From Paraglaciecola chathamensis S18K6 (lineage in GTDB: Bacteria > Pseudomonadota > Gammaproteobacteria > Enterobacterales > Alteromonadaceae): a stretch of DNA of 64,000 nt. The stretch is from NCBI GenBank assembly GCA_000314955.1, contig BAEM01000006.1:92860-156859 (forward strand), written 5' to 3'. The position numbers and the translations under genes were made by a program. The notes beneath the pieces were generated by a model. It searched no databases. It was not told the DNA's origin and was given only the letters and a program-made list of their open reading frames with translations. This document shows positions 54,104-64,000 of this stretch, piece after piece (position 1 is the first letter of the stretch; each line of letters starts with the position of its first letter).

Positions 54104-55440
54104 TGAAGTATCTGCGGCCAATATCATTATCAGTGCTCCTCAGCATTTTATTGCTGTTGGTTGTGCCGGTTAGTTTTGCTAAAAATGCCATAGATAGCGT
54201 TCGTATTTGGCCATCACCTGGTAGTACGCGCATTGTTTTTGATCTTGAAGATACCCCTCAATACAGCTACTTCACCCTGAGCAACCCAGATAGACTGGTC
54301 ATTGATTTAGCCGACACCAAAAAGAATTTTGATTTCGCCAAGCTAGCAAATAAAAGCCCCTTGGTGAAAAAGCTTCGTTATAGCTCAGCCAAAGACAAAA
54401 GCGGTATTCGGGTCGTTATCGAACTCAACAAAAAACTCGATAGTAATCTGTTTGCCTTGCCCCCTACTGAGCCCTATCGTAATCGCTTAGTAATAGATTT
54501 AGATGACAAGAATGCACCGGCTTCGGCCCCTACTGTGGTCAAACATAATAATACCCAACAATCTCGCGATATCGTGATTGTGATTGATGCTGGTCACGGT
54601 GGTGAAGATCCAGGCTCGATAGGACGCGGCGGCACATTCGAAAAAAACATCACGTTAAATGTTGCTCAGCGCTTGGCCAAGCTGATTGATGCGGAGCCTG
54701 GCATGAAATCAGTTATGACGCGTTCAGGTGATTATTATATTTCACCCAATAAGCGCCCTGATATTGCTCGCAAGCATAAAGCAGATTTGCTCATCTCGAT
54801 TCACGCAGATGCATTTACCACTCCGCAGCCCAGAGGAGCTTCGGTTTGGGTACTGTCTATGCGCCGTGCTAACACAGAACTTGGTCGCTGGATGGAAAAA
54901 TCTGAACGTCATTCAGAGTTATTAGGTGGTGCAGCAGAAGTTATTCAGGACACCGCGAGTGAGCGCTATTTAACACAAGCCTTGCTAGATATGTCGATGG
55001 ATCATTCCCTAACCACCAGTTACGATTTAAGCCGAAAGGTAATAGGTAAGTTGCGCGGCATTACCAGAATGCACAAGAAAATTCCTCAAGCTGCCAGCCT
55101 AGCGGTATTAACCTCACCGGACATTCCTTCTATCTTGGTAGAAACAGGTTTTATCTCTAACCCTTCAGAAGAAAAAAATCTAAATTGGTCTAAGTTTCGT
55201 CAGCAACTAGCGACGTCTATCTTCAGTGCTGTCAAAACCCACTTTTCTGAATCGCCGCCTGATGATTCCTTATGGGCCAAACAGAAACGCCACACCCGCA
55301 CCCACAAAGTACGTAGTGGTGAAAGCCTTTCGCTGCTTGCCCAGCGCTACAATGTCAATGTTGGAGCAATTAAGGCCGCCAACAATTTACGCTCAGACGT
55401 TGTGCGTATTGGGCAAGTCCTGACTATTCCTCGCACTTAG
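54103..55440 (+). CDS. amiB: N-acetylmuramoyl-L-alanine amidase AmiB
   Basis: A 445-residue exported cell-separation amidase. A signal peptide ends near VSFA; next come an AMIN domain (residues 30-130) for septal targeting, the Amidase_3 domain (155-375; VIDAGHGGEDPG with the first zinc His, SIHADAF, LVETGFISN with the catalytic glutamate) and one C-terminal LysM domain (400-444). The gene lies between tsaE and mutL, as in many gammaproteobacteria. Confidence 0.95.
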   Translation: MKYLRPISLSVLLSILLLLVVPVSFAKNAIDSVRIWPSPGSTRIVFDLEDTPQYSYFTLSNPDRLVIDLADTKKNFDFAKLANKSPLVKKLRYSSAKDKSGIRVVIELNKKLDSNLFALPPTEPYRNRLVIDLDDKNAPASAPTVVKHNNTQQSRDIVIVIDAGHGGEDPGSIGRGGTFEKNITLNVAQRLAKLIDAEPGMKSVMTRSGDYYISPNKRPDIARKHKADLLISIHADAFTTPQPRGASVWVLSMRRANTELGRWMEKSERHSELLGGAAEVIQDTASERYLTQALLDMSMDHSLTTSYDLSRKVIGKLRGITRMHKKIPQAASLAVLTSPDIPSILVETGFISNPSEEKNLNWSKFRQQLATSIFSAVKTHFSESPPDDSLWAKQKRHTRTHKVRSGESLSLLAQRYNVNVGAIKAANNLRSDVVRIGQVLTIPRT

Positions 55441-55487
55441 TCCGTTATACAATAACCACAGTTTCACGTTTTTATTGAGGTCACTTT

Positions 55488-57491
55488 TTGTCCGCCACCA
55501 GTGCAATGATACGAATCTTACCTGCTCAACTTGCTAACCAAATCGCCGCAGGTGAAGTGGTAGAGCGCCCAGCATCCGTTGTAAAAGAGTTGGTTGAAAA
55601 CAGCCTTGATTCTGGGGCGAGCCAAATCGACATTGAAATCGACAAAGGTGGGCACAAGCGTATTTGCATTCGCGATAATGGCGGCGGAATCGAGAAAGAC
55701 CAATTAGCACTCGCCTTAAGTCGCCATGCCACCAGTAAAATCAGTTCATTAGACGACTTAGAGCATATTCATAGTTTAGGCTTTCGCGGTGAAGCGCTAG
55801 CCAGTATTAGTTCAGTGGCCCGTTTAACCCTTACCTCGAAACCAAAAAGCCAGCAGCAAGCATGGCAGGCACACGCCCAAGGCCGAGATATGGAGGTGCA
55901 ACTAAACCCGGTTGCCCACCCTGATGGAACTTGCGTCGAAGTAATCGATTTATTCTTTAACACCCCAGCTCGGCGAAAATTTTTACGTGCGGAAAAGACC
56001 GAGTTTAACCATATCGATGAAATCATCAGGCGCATTTCTCTTAGCCGTTTTGATGTCAGTTTTAGCCTTAAACATAACGGTAAGCTGTTACGCAAGTACC
56101 CTGCTCTCACCCAGCACACGGATCATCTAAAACGCCTAGGCGCTATTTGCAATAAGGACTTCGCGAGCACAGCTATCGCTTTAGACAGCCATTATCAAGA
56201 CATGACGTTATCCGGCTGGATAGCCCCACCAGATGTAGCTCATCAGCAATCTGACGTGCAGTATTTTTATGTTAATGGCCGCATGATGCGCGACAAGTTA
56301 ATCAATCATGCCATTCGCCAAGCATTCGAAGGGGTTATTCACCCTGATTCCTCGCCCAACTATGTACTGTATTTAAACATTACTCATAACGAAGTAGACG
56401 TTAACGTGCACCCAGCAAAGCACGAAGTACGTTTTCATCAAGCCCGTTTGGTACATGATTTTATTTTTCGCGCTATTGCTGATGGTATTCACCAATACTT
56501 TAGTGATGCGCCAAGCCAAGCTGGTCCAAACGAATTAGCTGAGGTGGCACCTCAACACGATTATATTGCTCCCCTTCAATCAGCGCCCCAGGAAACTGAA
56601 AACACGCAGGAGCAAATTGAACAGCGACCACATAACCAGTTTGTACGAGCGCCTTACGCTGATAATGAAGCATCCAAGCTAAGCGTGAATGAAAGCCAAT
56701 TCTCATCTGGGTATTCACCAGCCACGAATGGCGATACCCGAGCCCATCAGCAAAGCGATAATATGCAAAATGTTGCCGGAGAAGCTCCTCAGCGTAACGG
56801 CAACAGTGCGCCTCGCACCGCAACATCAAGACCCGGTTCGGGAAATAGCGTGTCAGCTCAAGCGGTAAAAGGTTACCAGCAGTTAATGAGCACCAATAAA
56901 ACACTTAGCGCTGATGTTTCCTCGCCTATTGAGAACCACCACCTATGCTTACCCGTAGATGATGAGCGGCTACTAGTATTATTTGATGCGCAACATTACG
57001 TACTGCCAGCCAATGCGTTAATTGCTGCGCACCTTAGTACTACATTTGATGAACAAAATATGGTTGCCCAACCACTACTGATGCCCGTATCTATTGCCGC
57101 TGATAAAGAAACGCTACACTGCGCCCAGGCTTTATATGATGCACTGCTAAACAACCGCATAGAGATTGGTTGGAGTCAAAAGCGTATCATTCTAAGAAAA
57201 GTTCCCTCCGGGATGCGTCAGTTGCCTTGGGCTAATATCTTACCTGAATTACTTGATACCCAAATGACCACTGAAAGCTCCGAGAAGATGCAATCCATAG
57301 ATGAAAGTGCAGTCAAAGCGCATTTATTTCACTGCATTGCATTGCATTCACCAAAACTCACCCCACTTCAAATGCATAAAATGTGGATGACATTACATGA
57401 CCATCCGAAGAGCTTTAACACTTTGATGAATAAAGCGGTGTTATTACCGCTAGCACAACTAGTAAGCGCACATATTGAATCAACTCACTGA
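55488..57491 (+). CDS. mutL: DNA mismatch repair protein MutL
   Basis: A 667-residue GHKL ATPase coordinating mismatch repair. N-terminal motifs [17 protein letters not shown] and [10 protein letters not shown] are intact; a variable linker (350-470) precedes the C-terminal dimer domain. The endonuclease motif DxHAAxERxxYE is absent, so a MutH partner is expected. TTG 55488 is taken as start because GAGG ends 7 bases upstream; the next ATG (55506) is too far from it. The first residues (to Ile8) then extend slightly beyond E. coli MutL. Confidence 0.96.
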   Translation: MSATSAMIRILPAQLANQIAAGEVVERPASVVKELVENSLDSGASQIDIEIDKGGHKRICIRDNGGGIEKDQLALALSRHATSKISSLDDLEHIHSLGFRGEALASISSVARLTLTSKPKSQQQAWQAHAQGRDMEVQLNPVAHPDGTCVEVIDLFFNTPARRKFLRAEKTEFNHIDEIIRRISLSRFDVSFSLKHNGKLLRKYPALTQHTDHLKRLGAICNKDFASTAIALDSHYQDMTLSGWIAPPDVAHQQSDVQYFYVNGRMMRDKLINHAIRQAFEGVIHPDSSPNYVLYLNITHNEVDVNVHPAKHEVRFHQARLVHDFIFRAIADGIHQYFSDAPSQAGPNELAEVAPQHDYIAPLQSAPQETENTQEQIEQRPHNQFVRAPYADNEASKLSVNESQFSSGYSPATNGDTRAHQQSDNMQNVAGEAPQRNGNSAPRTATSRPGSGNSVSAQAVKGYQQLMSTNKTLSADVSSPIENHHLCLPVDDERLLVLFDAQHYVLPANALIAAHLSTTFDEQNMVAQPLLMPVSIAADKETLHCAQALYDALLNNRIEIGWSQKRIILRKVPSGMRQLPWANILPELLDTQMTTESSEKMQSIDESAVKAHLFHCIALHSPKLTPLQMHKMWMTLHDHPKSFNTLMNKAVLLPLAQLVSAHIESTH

Positions 57492-58422
57492 CAAGCAAGA
57501 TCTTCCGCCCGCCATTTTACTTATGGGCCCAACGGCTTCTGGTAAAACGGCGCTGGCCATTGAGCTATGCCAAGCACTGCCTTGTGAAATAATCAGTGTT
57601 GATTCAGCGTTAATCTATAAAGGCATGGATATTGGCACTGCCAAACCGACAGCAGAGGAACTTGCCCAAGCCCCTCACCGACTAATCGATATCCTTGACC
57701 CAGTACAAAGTTACTCTGTAGCTGAATTTAGACGTGATGCGCTGGCGGCCATGCAAGACATTACCCAGCGTGGGCGTATTCCACTTCTGGTGGGCGGCAC
57801 CATGATGTATTACAAGGCATTAACTGACGGGCTATCCACTTTACCGCAAGCAGATTCACTGGTCAGAGCTGAAATTGAAAAACAAGCGCAAGAAAATGGC
57901 TGGCAAACGCTACATCAGGAATTACAAGGGATTGACCCAGTTTCTGCGCAGCGAATACATCCTAATGATCCCCAACGTTTGACCCGCGCTTTAGAGATTT
58001 ATCGCATTAGTGGTAAATCAATGACCGAATTAAGTTTGAATAAACAACCTTCGGCCCCATATCAGTTTTCACAATTTGCCATCGCTCCTCAAGACCGACA
58101 TGTATTGCACGATAGAATAGCTCAACGCTTTGATATTATGCTTAATTCTGGTTTCGAAGACGAAGTGGCCACGTTAAGAAAACGTGAAGATTTGCACCTA
58201 GATTTACCCTCTATGCGCTGTGTTGGATACCGACAAATGTGGCAATATTTAGACGGTAATAATAGTTACCAAGAAATGCGTGAAAAAGGCTTAGCAGCCA
58301 CCAGACAACTAGCAAAACGTCAACTAACGTGGTTACGCAGTTGGCAAAACTTACATTGGTTAGATACCTTTTCAAAAGACAATTTGACTAATGTGATGAA
58401 ACTCAGCAGAATTCGTACGTGA
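57475..58422 (+). CDS. miaA: tRNA dimethylallyltransferase
   Basis: A 315-residue enzyme adding dimethylallyl to A37 of tRNAs that read UNN codons. The P-loop [10 protein letters not shown] is at residues 18-27, with [16 protein letters not shown] and [12 protein letters not shown] further on. The only reasonable start is TTG 57475, within the end of mutL (17-base overlap), since the next methionine would remove the P-loop strand. It is read together with mutL and lies upstream of hfq. Confidence 0.95.
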   Translation: MNQLTDKQDLPPAILLMGPTASGKTALAIELCQALPCEIISVDSALIYKGMDIGTAKPTAEELAQAPHRLIDILDPVQSYSVAEFRRDALAAMQDITQRGRIPLLVGGTMMYYKALTDGLSTLPQADSLVRAEIEKQAQENGWQTLHQELQGIDPVSAQRIHPNDPQRLTRALEIYRISGKSMTELSLNKQPSAPYQFSQFAIAPQDRHVLHDRIAQRFDIMLNSGFEDEVATLRKREDLHLDLPSMRCVGYRQMWQYLDGNNSYQEMREKGLAATRQLAKRQLTWLRSWQNLHWLDTFSKDNLTNVMKLSRIRT

Positions 58423-58498
58423 GCCGTGAGCTATACAGCCTTTTTTATTTCTGTATACTGGGCAAAAAGGCGAATTTGATAATAAAAAGAAAGGATAG

Positions 58499-58753
<255 letters not shown>

Positions 58754-58778
58754 TTAGTGAAGGTCTCAGGAGAACGGC

Positions 58779-60077
58779 TTGTTTGACCGTTATGAAGCAG
58801 GCGAACAGGCTGTACTAGTACATATAGATTTTTCTGATGACAACAGCAAAGAAGATCTACTAGAACTTCAATTGTTGGTCACATCTGCGGGAGTGAGCGC
58901 GGTTGATGTCGTAACAGGCAGCCGTAACGCTCCTCATACGCGTTATTTCGTCGGCAGCGGCAAGGCCGAAGAAATCGCGAATACTGTTAGAGCGTCTGAA
59001 GCTGATGTGGTTATTTTTAACCACAGCTTATCGCCATCTCAAGAACGTAACTTAGAGCAAGTATGTAAGTGTCGTGTGCTTGATCGCACAGGATTAATTT
59101 TAGATATTTTTGCTCAGCGTGCACGTACCCATGAAGGTAAACTGCAAGTAGAGCTTGCTCAGCTCAAACATATTTCTACTCGCCTTATTCGCGGCTGGAC
59201 CCACCTTGAGCGCCAAAAAGGTGGGATAGGCTTACGCGGGCCGGGTGAAACTCAATTAGAAACAGATAGACGTTTACTCCGTGCGCGTATTAAAAGTATT
59301 CAAGCACGCTTAGGCAAAGTACAAAAACAGCGTGAACAAGGCAGACGCGCGCGAGTTCGCGCCGAAATTCCAACGCTTGCGCTTGTGGGTTACACCAATG
59401 CCGGTAAGTCGACTCTGTTTAACACTATTACACAGTCTGAGGTATACGCAGCGGATCAGTTGTTCGCCACGCTAGACCCAACGCTCAGACGTATAGAGCT
59501 ACAAGATGTGGGGCCTGCTATTTTAGCTGATACCGTTGGCTTTATTCGCCATCTTCCCCATGATTTAGTGGCTGCATTTAAGGCCACACTTCAAGAAACC
59601 CAGCAGGCAGATTTATTGCTGCACGTGGTCGACTATTCCGACGATCAATTTCGTGAGAACATCGATCAAGTGAATGAAGTATTAGACGAGATAGACTCTG
59701 ACGAAATACCTCAATTAATGATTTGTAACAAGATTGATCGCATGGACGGCGTTGAGCCAAGGATCGATCGAGATGAAAATGGCATACCTACTCGGGTCTG
59801 GATGTCTGCTCAGCAAGGCTTAGGTACAGAATTATTGTTCGAAGCGTTAAGCGACTGCCTTGCTCAGAATATGGTGCGCTATCAGTTACGCATTCCGCCG
59901 CAAGAAGGTAAACTACGAGGTGATTTGTTTAATCTTAACTGCATCTCTGAAGAATCTTATGCCGAAGATGGTGACTGGTTAGTAGAGATACATATGCCTC
60001 TTGCAGATTGGCAGCGTTTAGCTAAGCGCTCTGATGCTGATTTAGCATCATTTATTGTACAGAGCTTAGATGCGTAA
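58779..60077 (+). CDS. hflX: Ribosome-associated GTPase HflX
   Basis: A 432-residue GTPase that splits stalled or heat-damaged ribosomes. The N-terminal domain (RYFVGSGKAEEIA, RARTHEGKLQVELAQL) is followed by the GTPase domain with G1 GYTNAGKST, G3 DTVGF and G4 NKID. The start is TTG 58779, with AGGAG 6 bases upstream and the N-terminus FDRYEAGEQAVLV aligned with E. coli HflX. Confidence 0.97.
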   Translation: MFDRYEAGEQAVLVHIDFSDDNSKEDLLELQLLVTSAGVSAVDVVTGSRNAPHTRYFVGSGKAEEIANTVRASEADVVIFNHSLSPSQERNLEQVCKCRVLDRTGLILDIFAQRARTHEGKLQVELAQLKHISTRLIRGWTHLERQKGGIGLRGPGETQLETDRRLLRARIKSIQARLGKVQKQREQGRRARVRAEIPTLALVGYTNAGKSTLFNTITQSEVYAADQLFATLDPTLRRIELQDVGPAILADTVGFIRHLPHDLVAAFKATLQETQQADLLLHVVDYSDDQFRENIDQVNEVLDEIDSDEIPQLMICNKIDRMDGVEPRIDRDENGIPTRVWMSAQQGLGTELLFEALSDCLAQNMVRYQLRIPPQEGKLRGDLFNLNCISEESYAEDGDWLVEIHMPLADWQRLAKRSDADLASFIVQSLDA

Positions 60078-60139
60078 AATTGCGCAGCTACGCGACATGA
60101 ATAACAGAATAAATATGATTAACTATTTGGAGAGTAAAG

Positions 60140-61288
60140 ATGGCTTGGAATGAGCCCGGTGGTAACAATAACGATCCGTGGAAGAACCGCGGTGGTCGCG
60201 ATCAAGGTCCACCTGATTTAGACGAAGTGTTTAAAAATATTTTAAATAAATTCGGCAAGTTTGGTGGTGGCAAAGGCGGCTCTTCTAATGGCAAAGGCTT
60301 CGGCTTAGGTCTTGGTTTAGTTATTGGCCTTTTAGTTATCGTTTGGTTTATCAGTGGTTTTTACACCATTCGTGAAGCTGAGCGCGGTGTGGTTCTGCGC
60401 TTTGGTGAGTTCAGTCACTTTGTTGAACCTGGCCTTCGCTGGAAACCGACTTTCGTCGATAGCGTATTACCAGTGGATGTACAAACGGTACGTTCATTAC
60501 CTTCCTCCGGCTCTATGCTAACCGAAGATGAAAACGTGGTTCGGGTAGAGATGGAAGTTCAATACCGTATTCTTGAACCTTACAAGTACAGCTTCTCGGT
60601 AACTAGCCCTGAAACAAGCTTAAGCCAAGCATTTGATAGTGCTATACGCTACGTAGTTGGTCACTCGAAAATGGATGACGTACTGACCAGCGGCCGTGAA
60701 GTCGCACGTCAAAATGTACGTGAAGAGCTTCAAGCGATATTAGAACCATACGATATGGGTATTTCTATTGTCGATATGAACTTTAAAGATGCGCGCCCAC
60801 CGGAAGAAGTAAAAGCGGCATTTGATGACGCTATCGCCGCACAGGAAGACGAACAGCGCTTTATCAATGAAGCTGAAGCTTATTCTCGCGAAATCGAACC
60901 ACGCGCTCGTGGTCAGGTCAATCGCATGGCTGAAGAAGCTCAAGCATATAAAGAACAAGCTATCTTGCAAGCGCAAGGTGAAGTGGCTCGTTTTGAAGAG
61001 CTATTACCACAGTACCAAGCTGCACCAGAAGTAACCCGCAGCCGTATTTACCTTGAGACGCTAGAAGAAGTGTACTCCAAAACAAGTAAGATCATGGTCG
61101 ACACTAAAGGCAGTGGCAACATGCTTTATTTACCATTGGACAAAATACTGGAAAGACAAAACTCTAGTACAACTCCATCGACAAACCGTAGAACGCTAGA
61201 AGGTTTACGTAATCAAGATCCTGTTTCAAACGTAGGCTCACAAGATAACGGCATTCGTAGCGGTAGTTCACGTAGTGGGAGAAACTAA
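60140..61288 (+). CDS. hflK: FtsH protease modulator HflK
   Basis: A 382-residue inner-membrane protein with a cytoplasmic Gly/Asn-rich N-terminus (1-55), one helix (56-76) and an SPFH/band 7 domain in the periplasm (80-260), then a coiled-coil and polar tail. With HflC it forms the cage that controls FtsH. The start MAWNEPGGNNND is typical. GGAG precedes ATG 60140 and hflC follows after 3 bases. Confidence 0.96.
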   Translation: MAWNEPGGNNNDPWKNRGGRDQGPPDLDEVFKNILNKFGKFGGGKGGSSNGKGFGLGLGLVIGLLVIVWFISGFYTIREAERGVVLRFGEFSHFVEPGLRWKPTFVDSVLPVDVQTVRSLPSSGSMLTEDENVVRVEMEVQYRILEPYKYSFSVTSPETSLSQAFDSAIRYVVGHSKMDDVLTSGREVARQNVREELQAILEPYDMGISIVDMNFKDARPPEEVKAAFDDAIAAQEDEQRFINEAEAYSREIEPRARGQVNRMAEEAQAYKEQAILQAQGEVARFEELLPQYQAAPEVTRSRIYLETLEEVYSKTSKIMVDTKGSGNMLYLPLDKILERQNSSTTPSTNRRTLEGLRNQDPVSNVGSQDNGIRSGSSRSGRN

Positions 61289-61291
61289 GCG

Positions 61292-62176
61292 ATGAAAAAT
61301 TTCTTAATCGTCATCATTATCGCACTAGGTGCATTAGTCCTTAGCTCACTGTTTGTGGTTGACGAAGGCGAAAAAGCTATCGTTATTCAATTCGGTAAAG
61401 TACAGCGTGACACTGACAGCGGCGACACCGTCGTATTTGAGCCAGGTTTACACTTTAAGCTACCGCTTATTGACCGCGTAGTAACGCTAGACTCGCGTAT
61501 TCAAACGTTAGATGAGGTTGCTGACCGCTTTGTAACGTCAGAGAAAAAAGACTTAATCGTTGATTTATACGTGAAGTGGAAAATCAAAGATTTCGCTAAA
61601 TACTACCTAGCAACCGGTGGTTTTAAAGATAACGCTGAAATCCTATTACAACAAAAAGTAAACAACGGATTACGTTCTGAATTTGGTACCCGTACCATTT
61701 CACAAATCGTATCTGGTGAGCGCTCAGAGTTGATGGACGAAGCGATGGCCCAAGCCTCTGATAGCTCAGATGAATTAGGCATCGAAATTGTTGATGTACG
61801 AGTAAAACAAATCAACTTGCCGCTAGAAGTACGTAACTATATCTTCCAACGTATGCGCACCGAGCGTGACGCAGTTGCTCGTGAGCACCGTTCTGAAGGT
61901 AAAGAGAAAGCTGAATTCATCAAAGCCAATATGGATGCGAAAGTAACCGTTATGCTTGCTGATGCAGAGCGTAACGCGCGTAAACTACGTGGTGAAGGCG
62001 ATGCAAAAGCAGCTGAAATTTACGCTAAAACGTATACCAAGGATGCTGAGTTTTATAACTTCCTACGTAGTATGGATGCGTACAAATCGAGCTTTAGCAA
62101 CAAACAAGACGTAATTGTGCTTGAACCAGACAGCGACTTCTTCAAGTATATGAAGAACGAAACAGGCAAAAACTAA
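61292..62176 (+). CDS. hflC: FtsH protease modulator HflC
   Basis: A 294-residue SPFH-domain protein with an N-terminal signal-anchor (residues 4-22) and a band 7 domain (22-200; VDEGEKAIVIQFG, KLPLIDRVVTLDSRIQTL), followed by coiled coil. It partners HflK in regulating FtsH. GTGGGAG lies about 15 bases upstream within the end of hflK. It is the last gene of the cluster, followed by a strong terminator. Confidence 0.96.
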   Translation: MKNFLIVIIIALGALVLSSLFVVDEGEKAIVIQFGKVQRDTDSGDTVVFEPGLHFKLPLIDRVVTLDSRIQTLDEVADRFVTSEKKDLIVDLYVKWKIKDFAKYYLATGGFKDNAEILLQQKVNNGLRSEFGTRTISQIVSGERSELMDEAMAQASDSSDELGIEIVDVRVKQINLPLEVRNYIFQRMRTERDAVAREHRSEGKEKAEFIKANMDAKVTVMLADAERNARKLRGEGDAKAAEIYAKTYTKDAEFYNFLRSMDAYKSSFSNKQDVIVLEPDSDFFKYMKNETGKN

Positions 62177-62224
62177 GCCCGCACGGATTCAATAGCAGTT
62201 TAAAACGCTATTTTTAATAGCAAT

Positions 62225-62252
62225 AAAAAAGCGCCAATGTGGCGCTTTTTTT
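62225..62252 (+). terminator. Strong intrinsic terminator after hflC
   Basis: AAAAAAGCGCCA pairs perfectly with TGGCGCTTTTTT (12 bp) around an ATG loop and has another T. It marks the end of the mutL-hfl transcript. Confidence 0.93.
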
Positions 62253-62442
62253 GTACCCACTTAATGGGCACAGCCTCGAAAGAGCAAACACCTTACCTTT
62301 TGGCTTTGAACGACGTATTCACAAACTAGACTCGCAAAGCTTATGCATCTCTTCATTATGGTCGAAGTGAGCTGCCGCGCCAAACACCTAATCAGACTCC
62401 CCAAAATACAAAATATATTAAAGACTCTTAAGATAAAGGAGT

Positions 62443-62584
62443 AAATACAATGACATCCATGATAAAGGCCGTTGATTTTCACAAAATATATTGGTTATAA
62501 AAAAATCCATGATAAATACAATGACACCCATGATAAAAGTCGTTGATTTTCACTAAATATATTGGTTATAAAGACATCCAAGAT
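62443..62584 (+). repeat. Two 71-bp tandem repeats before the transposase
   Basis: Two copies (62443-62513 and 62514-62584) begin AAATACAATGACA and contain CCGTTGATTTTCAC or TCGTTGATTTTCAC and then AAATATATTGGTTATAAA. They differ at a handful of bases. The first copy has an AAGGAG site 8 bases before an ATG that opens a 16-codon frame (62450-62500); in the second copy a stop shortens that frame to 11 codons. Related half-units occur again at 62573, 62602 and 62796. Confidence 0.8.
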
Positions 62585-62601
62585 AAAAGTATAGTTAGGT
62601 G

Positions 62602-62785
62602 GACACCCTTTATAAAAATGGTTAATTTTCATCCCTAAACTACACTTGTTGCGTGTTCCATTTTATTGAGTCGACTGTTATGCCTCAGTCACGAAAAAGC
62701 CAAATCAGTTTAATCGATACGCTTTATTATCACTGTGTTTCTCGTTGTGTACGCCAGTCTTTCTTATGCGGTACTAACACGCTGA
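62602..62785 (+). repeat. Direct repeat copy 1 (transposase leader and 5' end)
   Basis: This segment is repeated 193 bases further on. From 62621 to 62785 about 8 of 165 bases differ by eye. It covers the transposase leader and its first 35 codons. Confidence 0.88.
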
Positions 62786-62994
62786 AAATTATCAAGACGC
62801 CCATAATAAAATGGTTAATTTTCATCCCTGAACTACACTTGTTGCGTGTTCTACTTTATTGGGTCGACTGTTATGCCTCAGTCACGAAAAAGCCAAATCA
62901 GTTTAATCGATACGCCTTATTATCACTGTGTGTCCCGTTGTGTACGCCAGTCTTTCTTATGCGGTACAAACACGCTGACAGGGCAAAGCTATGA
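62680..62994 (+). pseudogene. Truncated duplicate of the transposase N-terminus
   Basis: ATG 62680 opens a frame whose first 35 codons match the intact transposase apart from one residue (Leu for Pro at position 15). After the repeat junction it continues through copy 2 in another frame and stops at 62994, giving a chimeric sequence without the catalytic histidines. It is an inactive by-product of a tandem duplication. Confidence 0.75.
62796..62978 (+). repeat. Direct repeat copy 2 (transposase leader and 5' end)
   Basis: Second copy of the repeat at 62602-62785. It belongs to the intact transposase gene, whose ATG is at 62873. Confidence 0.88.
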
Positions 62995-63856
62995 ACATCG
63001 TCGTGGCTGGGTAGAAGAGCGTTTGTTGTTTTTATCTACAGTGTTTGCTATTGATATTTGCGCTTATGCAGTCATGAGCAATCATACTCATGTGGTGCTT
63101 TGTGTGGATAAAACCTTGGCTGATAACTGGGATACCAAATCGGTACTAAAGCGTTATCACATACTTCATAAAGGTACGTTACTCACTCAAAAATTTATAA
63201 ACGGTGATACCTTAACCCAAGGGGAGTTAATCACCCTTGATGATACCGTTGAAATTTACAGAAAACGCTTGTACGACATTAGCTGGTTTATGCGTGACTT
63301 GAATGAATATATTGCCCGTCAAGCCAATCAAGAAGATGACTGCACCGGTAGGTTTTGGGAAGGGCGATTTAAATCTCAAGCCCTATTAGACGAAAGTGCA
63401 GTACTAGCGTGTATGGCCTATGTAGATTTAAACCCGATTAGAGCGAAAATAGCCAAAACACCTGAAACGGCAAAACACACCAGTATCAAAAAGCGTCTTC
63501 ACGCCGTTAAACATCATCACGCCCAACCAAGTACATTAATGCCTTTTGTGGGAAACCCGAAAGAAAACATGCCCAAAGGAATAGCTTACTCCCTTAAAGA
63601 CTACTGTGAGCTTATCGATACCACAGGTCGCTGTATTCGTGATGACAAGGCAGGTTATATCGACAACACTCAAAGCCCTATTCTAGAAAGACTAGGACTA
63701 GACTCAGCACAGTGGCTAGCCTTAACCACTGAATTTGAAAAACACTTCTGCTACGCAGCGGGCGCAGAGCAAATGATGAATGCCTTCAAGCGCCATACCC
63801 ATCATCAACGAATACGCGGGATGAGCAAAGCAAAAGAACTGCTAAAGCGCGCTTAA
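62873..63856 (+). mobile_element. REP-associated-type tyrosine (Y1/HUH) transposase
   Basis: A 327-residue transposase of the IS200-like RAYT/TnpA_REP family. The N-terminus (PYYHCVSRCVRQSFLCG) is typical. The HUH metal motif is His71-Thr-His73 in MSNHTHVVL, and the later region with WFMRDLNEYIARQAN, GRFWEGRFKSQ and AYVDLNPIRA is the family hallmark; a tyrosine in YIARQAN is the likely nucleophile. ATG 62873 is taken because the duplicate copy starts at the same codon. No terminal inverted repeats flank it, as expected for this family. Confidence 0.88.
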
Positions 63857-64000
63857 ACTTAAACTAATCTCAACAAATACACTTAATGCACAGCTTGTGT
63901 CACGTGCGCTTGCCTATATTTCTTCAATCCACATAAATTCCTCCCCAACGCTCAACTCAAAAGTGCAATTATTTAGTATCTAGAGCAATTATTACCAATG
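63857..64000. other. Region after the transposase
   Basis: No gene is seen to the window end. GCAATTATT occurs twice (about 63965 and 63985). No match to the repeats upstream of the transposase was found, so the right boundary of the mobile unit is unclear. Confidence 0.5.

Noticed and set aside
58440..58498. Sigma-70 promoter for hfq with TATACT at 58454-58459
   Set aside because: No acceptable -35 element at the right distance; left unassigned.
62261..62482. Open frame of 73 codons on the minus strand after hflC
   Set aside because: It crosses the repeat region and has no ribosome site or family likeness.
62443..62584. CRISPR-like array
   Set aside because: Only two full units of 71 bp without spacers, and no cas genes.

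Overview
The window looks like chromosomal DNA of a marine gammaproteobacterium of the order Alteromonadales (Paraglaciecola/Glaciecola/Alteromonas relatives). This is inferred, not proven, from the order queG-nnr-tsaE-amiB-mutL-miaA-hfq-hflX-hflK-hflC at the right, from small families typical of that order (DUF2959, DUF3300, DUF3718), from the MetJ/MetF pair and the agmatine pathway, and from a REP-associated-type tyrosine transposase. No rRNA, tRNA, CRISPR array, integrase or phage gene was seen.

Layout. (1) 1-15580 is a catabolic locus: a partial M20 amidohydrolase, an aldehyde dehydrogenase and a FAD amine oxidase, an operon for a dipeptide-type ABC importer with a PuuB-like oxidase and a HAD hydrolase, and a translationally coupled trio of class III aminotransferase, tartrate/D-malate dehydrogenase and succinate-semialdehyde-type dehydrogenase. 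Together these fit uptake and stepwise breakdown of an amine or acylated amine, perhaps a hydroxylated C4 diamine or 4-amino-3-hydroxybutyrate. (2) 15586-27880 is a metal-handling block, all on the minus strand: an operon with HupE, a membrane-anchored protein, a DUF4198 protein, a membrane acyltransferase, CopC and CopD; a BlaI repressor with an M56 peptidase; and a CzcCBA-type RND efflux operon. Regions 1 and 2 look richer in G+C by eye than the rest and have an accessory character. (3) 28410-50877 holds mixed core and lineage genes: yiiD-like, dtd, pip, metF/metJ with clear Met boxes, glutathione transferase, cytochrome c, selO, a GGDEF-EAL protein, ribA, aguA-aguB, a threonine-dehydratase-like gene, a dipeptidyl peptidase and trmN6. 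(4) 50932-62176 is the conserved tsaE/mutL/hfq/hfl superoperon, read rightward from nnr, with queG divergent from it. (5) 62225-64000 is a mobile and repeat region: a strong terminator, 71-bp tandem repeats, a partly duplicated transposase 5' end, and an intact transposase.

Themes. Translational coupling is common (ATGA overlaps in the aminotransferase trio, hupE/anchor, pip/dtd, aguA/aguB, oxidoreductase/trmN6, nnr/tsaE). Four genes of the right-hand cluster (nnr, mutL, miaA, hflX) appear to start at GTG or TTG. The most interesting items are the possible hydroxy-polyamine/GABOB pathway, the mixed HupE/CopC/CopD operon with an acyltransferase, and the repeat family in front of the transposase.
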